Shown here piece after piece: positions 59,009 to 64,000 of a DNA stretch of 64,000 nucleotides (positions within the stretch are counted from its first letter, which is position 1; every line of letters starts with the position of its first letter). This DNA comes from Excoecaria cochinchinensis (Eukaryota; Streptophyta; Magnoliopsida; Malpighiales; Euphorbiaceae). Both the position numbers and the translations under genes were made by a program. Below the pieces are notes generated by a model. That model searched no databases. It was given only the letters and a program-made list of their open reading frames with translations, and was not told the DNA's origin. The stretch covers positions 5,287,501 through 5,351,500 of the forward strand of contig CANTUQ010000070.1 of NCBI GenBank assembly GCA_947683425.1. The letters run 5' to 3'.

Positions 59009-59644
59009 TTTTTTTTTTCAAATGATTCATCAGGTATTCAAATCAACTAATAATTTAATTAATTTAAATTTACACCTAACCGAATATATTTATAAAGAGA
59101 GGCAAAGAGCTCTCAGCGTAAAGAAGGTCCTTTTACTTCAATAATGGCAAAAGAAGGAAAGCAAAGAAATCTTGTGTCCATGATAAGAGTGAGTGGAAGA
59201 AACTGTTGGACAAATTCTCAACTTCTATACATGCGTGTTAGCTTACAGGTTTCTTGCTTTATTAGCTCAAATTTAGTATTTATAATAATTTTGTCTCATT
59301 TTTTAATTAAGTGTTAAATTCAATTTTTGGTAATTATTATGATAAAATGCTCCCATTTTGTATGATAATCAATCCTTTAATGTCAATTGTCCTCTATTTT
59401 AAAATAAAATATATTAATTTTGATAATATAGAGGCAAAAATTATATGTTTTAAAAAATATATAGGTAAAATATTTTGTTATAAAATTTTAAAATGAGAAT
59501 CATCTTACAGTGTTATGATAAATGAAAATGGCAAATATATAGCTTTTACTGTGTATTGTCGGTTAGTGTTTTTTACCCTCCTTCTTCCTCCCCTAGCTTT
59601 TCATTTTCAATCTTTTCATATGCTTTGTTAAAAGAAGAAAGAAG

Positions 59645-59683
<39 letters not shown>

Positions 59684-59931
59684 CAATTATCTACTGCAGA
59701 TATTATGTATATTATAAGAAAAAGGATAGTCAATTTTTTCTTTCTTTTTTTTTTTTTTTCCCGGTTTGTTTGATGATGATGTCTTAAATTGTTTGATGAT
59801 GATGTCTTAAACTGCAGAAAATCTCCCAATTTTCCATGAAAATTAATGTCACTTTGGTGTTGATGATTACAAATTGCTTATATTAACGACAATTCCAACT
59901 GAAGAGTGTTGAAGAGGAGATTAAGGATGCC
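59009..59931. other. Intergenic sequence with (AT)n and a 24-bp duplication
   Basis: An (AT)n run lies at about 59648-59681, a T-run at 59742-59758, and a short duplication TTTGATGATGATGTCTTAAA at about 59768 and 59792. A possible small first exon (ATG at 59144, MAKEGKQRNLVSMIR then GTGAGT) has no recognised identity. Confidence 0.4.
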
Positions 59932-60541
59932 CGGTGGCGTAGCTAGGAATTCAGTTCAGTGGGGTCAAAAATTACAACTTATGAGAAATTTATTTACATA
60001 AAAATATGAATAAGTGCGAATTTTTTTTTCAAAATATTAAAATCAGTACAAATTTATTATTTAAATTAATTTTTTAATTGTGTTAAAATATTAAAAATTA
60101 TACATATTTACGTTTATGAAGGTAAATATGAATATTTTTATTGATAGCTAATATGAAATTATGGTTCACATTTATCTTAAATTATTGAATTGGTCCATAT
60201 TTGTCATTTAAAAGTATTAAATAAGAGAAAATTTATACCATTTTAATATCTTGAGAATATTTTTTAAAAAAAGAAATAAATTTTTAGATATGTAAATATG
60301 TACTATTTTTAACAATTTAAGGACAAATTTGGATTTTATCACTAAAATATAAAGAATTCATTTAAATATTTTAATGGGTCAATTTAAAAAAAAATAAATT
60401 TATAGAGTGATTTTTAATTTTTTTTATAATTAAGTGGGGTCATTTTTTTAAAAAAATTAAAACTATAAATATAATTTTAAATTTTTTTATAATTGAGTGG
60501 GGTCAATTGACCCCACTCAATATAATGTGGCTACGCGGCAT
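59932..60541. mobile_element. hAT-derived MITE (GGTGGCGTAGC ends)
   Basis: The left end CGGTGGCGTAGCTAGGAATT with CAGTGGGGTCAAAAATT inside, and the right end TTGACCCCACTCAATATAAT then GTGGCTACGCGGCA inverted, match the termini of the hAT element at 32617-34046. The interior is AT-rich and holds no transposase. The TSD is not clear. Confidence 0.75.
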
Positions 60542-61879
60542 CGCCATAACAATAAGTTTGACTGTTCTGGCACAGTAGTTATCATTAATTTATATCAATT
60601 TTTTAAAGTGTTCTAATTTTGAAAATAAAAATTTAAAAAGTGATATTTATGAAAAATTTTAAAAAGATGATATATTTTTCAAATAAAATATAGAAAAGTG
60701 ACATTTGGTGCAATTTCCTCAATTATTTATGTACTGGCCGTATTTGGCCCAAAAAGGTAAGAGATGGCAAATTCCAAATTCAATTGAATGAGAAAACTGG
60801 TCATTTTCAAAACATTGTCCAGATCTAAACGAGGCACTCTGCTTGAAAACATCAAGCATGGCTGTTCCATTACTACCATCGCCATGTCTAGATTATAAAA
60901 ACATTGCGGGAAACTAACCACAGAAACACTAAATATCCAGTTTTTAAAAATATCCAAAATAAAATGGCAATTTCTTAATGCTTAATTACAAACTCACTTA
61001 CATTTCACTATGGTCTACTCATAGACAGGTCCGAAGAGGTTGAAAGTTAATTGCTAGTGCAGAACTGCTACAGGAGAAAGCCATCAGAAGAAAACATGTA
61101 ATAGCCCCTCATGAAACTTGCACTCATGCTATGAAATCTAGACCCAAAATCCATGTCAAGATATACATCCACCTATAATTTCTCCGAATAAAGGAACCCA
61201 ATGGCGTTATCTAAACATAATTAAATAGATGGGAGTCAATGAGTTTGCTATTATGCAAAGGAATTCAAAACAGAAATTCAAGTTGTATTGTTCGTATACA
61301 TACAATGCATAATATGTCCTCTGACAGTATCATTACAAATGTTATTCAGACATCAAGAGGCAACCCATAGAACAAAATCGGAGTATTTACAGAAATATGC
61401 AATTAAAGCAGCATGCAAAATGAGTAACCCATTATACCTCTCTAGAGTTTGGAGATTCGTATATGTTAAATAGTGAGGGCACTCAAACTTAGTAGTAGGT
61501 GTCGCTGTGTCCGCACAACAATTCAATTGGGTGGCTGACCATAAGACAATGGAAGAAAAAATCACCCCATCTGGTAAAAGTTCAAACCTGTAGAAAGTAA
61601 TCAAGACTTTAACGGCTGCATTTGATTCTATTTAAATGAATAATAGTCTTTTCTCGTTCATTTAACGTTAATGAAATTGTTTTTTTAACTCTTAATTCAA
61701 AGCCCTTTTATTTCTATTTGATACAAAGCCCATTTATTTTCTTGGTCTGTCACATGAAAAATGGGCTTCATCTATGACATTTGACAAAGACCATTTTGTT
61801 TGGTAAGCCTTGTCCAAAGTACGTCGCTTATGGACTATAACATCCTTTATACATGGCATCCATCCTCATAGCATTAATT
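60542..61879. other. Unassigned sequence, less AT-rich
   Basis: No transposon signature. On the minus strand the composition and splice-like motifs (for example TTTCTCCTGTAG near 61065) resemble introns or 3' UTR of a host gene, but no exon could be identified. Frames at 60727-60957 and 61353-61604 have no recognised domain. Confidence 0.3.
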
Positions 61880-63575
61880 TGTTCAATTTTTTTTAATATA
61901 AATTAAATTTTCATTTATAAAATAAAAACGTATAAATAAAATTTTGAAATTTTAAAATATACGAAACTAATGAAGTTATTAGAATATATTTCTAAATTTT
62001 TTCGATAAAAATAGTAAATAATGATAATATACCACAGGTAATTTTACTTTCAACAAAAAATTCAGTCCATCTACTATTTATTAGAAAATTTTTGAACTAC
62101 CTTCTACACAAAAAAAACACTTTCCATTCAAAAAAGAAGAAAACTTCCATAAAAAAAACAACAATTTCCACATTATAAGGACAAATTTACATAACAAAAA
62201 TTTAAATTTTATTCAATATTAGCTAAATAAATCATGCTAAAAAAGCACACAAATAAGATCTGAGTAAATATGAAAATAAAATCTAAAATCAAAAATTTCA
62301 AATCTAAGTTTATTAAAACAAAAACACAAAAAATATAATTAAAAATAACGAATAAAAAATATAAATTTACATTTATACTGATCTGAAAATTATTATAAAA
62401 AAATTTGAAAAAATAAAAAAAATACACAAAAACTGTATTAAAAAAAATGAAAAAGAGAAAAAAAGGAAAGAAACCTGTAAATAAACTGACTGTAATTCCA
62501 AATTTAAATGAAAAAGATAAAAACTTTAACTTTAGAGAAAAAAATGGACTGAAATTTAGAGAGGACTGGCTTATAATATTAAATTGCTCATTTGCTTTTG
62601 ATTTTTGAATCACATCTATACAAATATTCCAACTCTTACATAAGTCTGTAATTAGGAAATTACATCTAGTTTAAAAAATATAATTAGGCATTTTTTTTAT
62701 AATGGATATAATGGACAAAAAGAAAATATTTAAGGCAAATATAAAAAAAAAATATCAAAATATTCTTTTAACTTATTTAACTATTTAATCATGAATATCA
62801 TTCTTTTTTTTTTCTCGATAAAATACAGATGTAATTAGGAAAATATGTATTATGGTGCCTGCAAATTTAAATTAATCCCACTATTCAAATTTACACACAC
62901 CTAATCCTAATACATATTGTATGCTGAGCGTAGGGATTTTAATATTTTATCAATATTCAATTTCTAAAAACTAATATTTGAAAGAAAAATTAAATATTTA
63001 TAATTCAAATTAAATTTTCATTAATAATATAAAAAATACATTTAAAAATTAAAAATAAAATTATAAAACTTTAAAATATACAAAATGTACGAAACTAATT
63101 AATGAATTTATAGAAATATATTTTTAAAATTTTGCAACAAAAATAGTAAATAATAGTAATATGACATAGAAAATTCAACCCATTTATTTTATATTGAAAA
63201 ATTGTTGAGCCACCTTCCATACAAGGAGGAAACATTCACGTTAAAAGAAGGCAAAAATTTACATTTAGAAAGACAATAACTTTCAAATCGAAATGACAAA
63301 TTTACATAATAAAAATTTAAACTTCATTCAATTTTAATTAATACAAATAAATCAGACTTTCAAAAATATAAATAAAATTTGAAAAAATGCAAAAACTAAA
63401 TCTAAGATAAAAAAAAATCATTTCTCAATTTGTTGAAAAAAATACAAAAAAAAATAGAAAAATCAAAATATCACAAATTAAAAATAATGAATAAATTTTA
63501 AAAATTTAAATTTATAATAAGTTATAAAAAAGATTGAAAAAATGCACAAAACATTAAAAATACAAATAATAAATT
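61880..63575. repeat. Diverged direct duplication (~580-bp units)
   Basis: 61880-62460 aligns in order with 63000-63575. Shared blocks include AAATATACGAAACTAAT / AAATGTACGAAACTAAT, AAATAGTAAATAATGATAAT, a CACCTTCCAT/TACCTTCTAC block and ATGACAAATTTACATAA. Units are about 1.12 kb apart, with AT-rich spacer between. Identity is low, so the duplication is old or reflects two copies of an unknown repeat. The Phe-rich minus-strand frame at 62209-62613 is a translation of low-complexity A/T sequence. Confidence 0.6.
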
Positions 63576-64000
63576 CTTTTAATTAGTTTTCACTTTCACA
63601 TTTCTTAAAAAAAAATACTCGAAGCGTATTCGATGTTTAAGCCGGATTAAAATAATTTATGTCCCACTGGTCTGATACTCTGATGTGGAACCCTTCAGTC
63701 CTTTATGATGACGTGTCAAACCCCAATGCCCTGAATTACGGACAACTGAATCTAATTAATTCCCTCACACAAACCACAAACAAAGACACGGAATTTATAA
63801 ACAAATCACGCGCCCGTAATAATCCTTTTATAGTTGCTGTCATCACCATGAAACGTGGCATAGAAAATCATCAAAGAACATAAGCCGAAGTTCTACAATT
63901 AAAATAATACTACGAGACACACTTAAAAATGCCTCTAAAAACATTTTTTATGACTTCCTTTTTACAGGCTGTCGAAAAATCTTTGTCACTGCTTGCTACC
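63576..64000. other. Possible promoter-like unique sequence
   Basis: Base composition shifts toward balanced after about 63650. GACGTGTCAA (63711) resembles an ABRE core, and AAACGTGGCA lies at 63852. No exon is recognised before the window ends. The open frame 63659-63883 has no known domain. Confidence 0.25.

Noticed and set aside
59144..59190. Small first exon (MAKEGKQRNLVSMIR then GTGAGT)
   Set aside because: Plausible start and donor, but no second exon or protein match could be recognised. It is too short to call.
62209..62613. 134-codon Phe-rich membrane-like frame
   Set aside because: Pure A/T low complexity. The hydrophobicity comes from TTT codons, and the duplicate at 63000-63575 is not open.
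63659..63883. 74-codon frame near the right edge
   Set aside because: No domain, no conserved pattern. It could be promoter or leader of a gene beyond the window.

Overview
The window is nuclear DNA of a flowering plant, almost certainly a eudicot. It is AT-rich and repeat-dense. The repertoire (Athila gypsy, copia, CACTA, hAT and Mutator-like elements, long solo LTRs), one intron-split CYP71-type P450 and a fragment of a plant pentatricopeptide-repeat gene all point there. I cannot name the species. Only one apparently intact host gene is visible: a two-exon CYP71D-like cytochrome P450 on the + strand at 29158-31021 (496 codons, all P450 signatures present).

Layout. 1-5470: the 3' part of a long LTR, the right end of a CACTA element, a hAT-type MITE with an 8-bp target-site duplication (TSD), and a duplicated exon-like fragment. 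5473-9060: a ~158-bp tandem repeat split by a 2.9-kb solo LTR. 9540-13610: a second tandem repeat, rich in CCCGAACTCGGCCC-like words, split by a 2.9-kb CACTA element. 13950-18560: a stretch homologous to the P450 3' flank, carrying a hAT element and a solo LTR. 18635-28801: a decayed Athila gypsy element, itself carrying a solo LTR. 28802-31385: P450 promoter, gene and 3' flank. 31386-35020: second copy of the 3' flank, then a wrecked second P450 broken by a hAT element, with the hAT/P450 junction duplicated in tandem. 35281-35985: palindromic repeats.

36150-55264 is one copia element holding a nest four layers deep. CACTA-1 (36564-46549) sits in its 5' LTR. A Mutator-like element with ~400-bp inverted repeats (39574-46085) sits in CACTA-1. 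CACTA-2 and a solo LTR sit in the Mutator-like element. A further solo LTR interrupts the copia coding region. Each inserted element is delimited by a perfect TSD of the size its class predicts (3, 9, 3, 5 and 5 bp). CACTA-1 also carries, in reverse, consecutive exons of the gene for DNA polymerase alpha subunit B (POLA2) with introns and splice sites: a gene capture.

55265-64000 is intergenic, with the C-terminal end of a PPR gene, a ~0.9-kb minisatellite of ATATACATCTAGTATA-like units, two DNA-transposon derivatives and a diverged direct duplication.

The host story is a small tandem P450 array in which one copy survives and its neighbour was dismembered by transposons. The strongest non-routine observations are the POLA2 capture, the TSD-proven nest, and short palindrome-rich cassettes in the middle of every long LTR, whose sequence 'words' differ between LTR groups.
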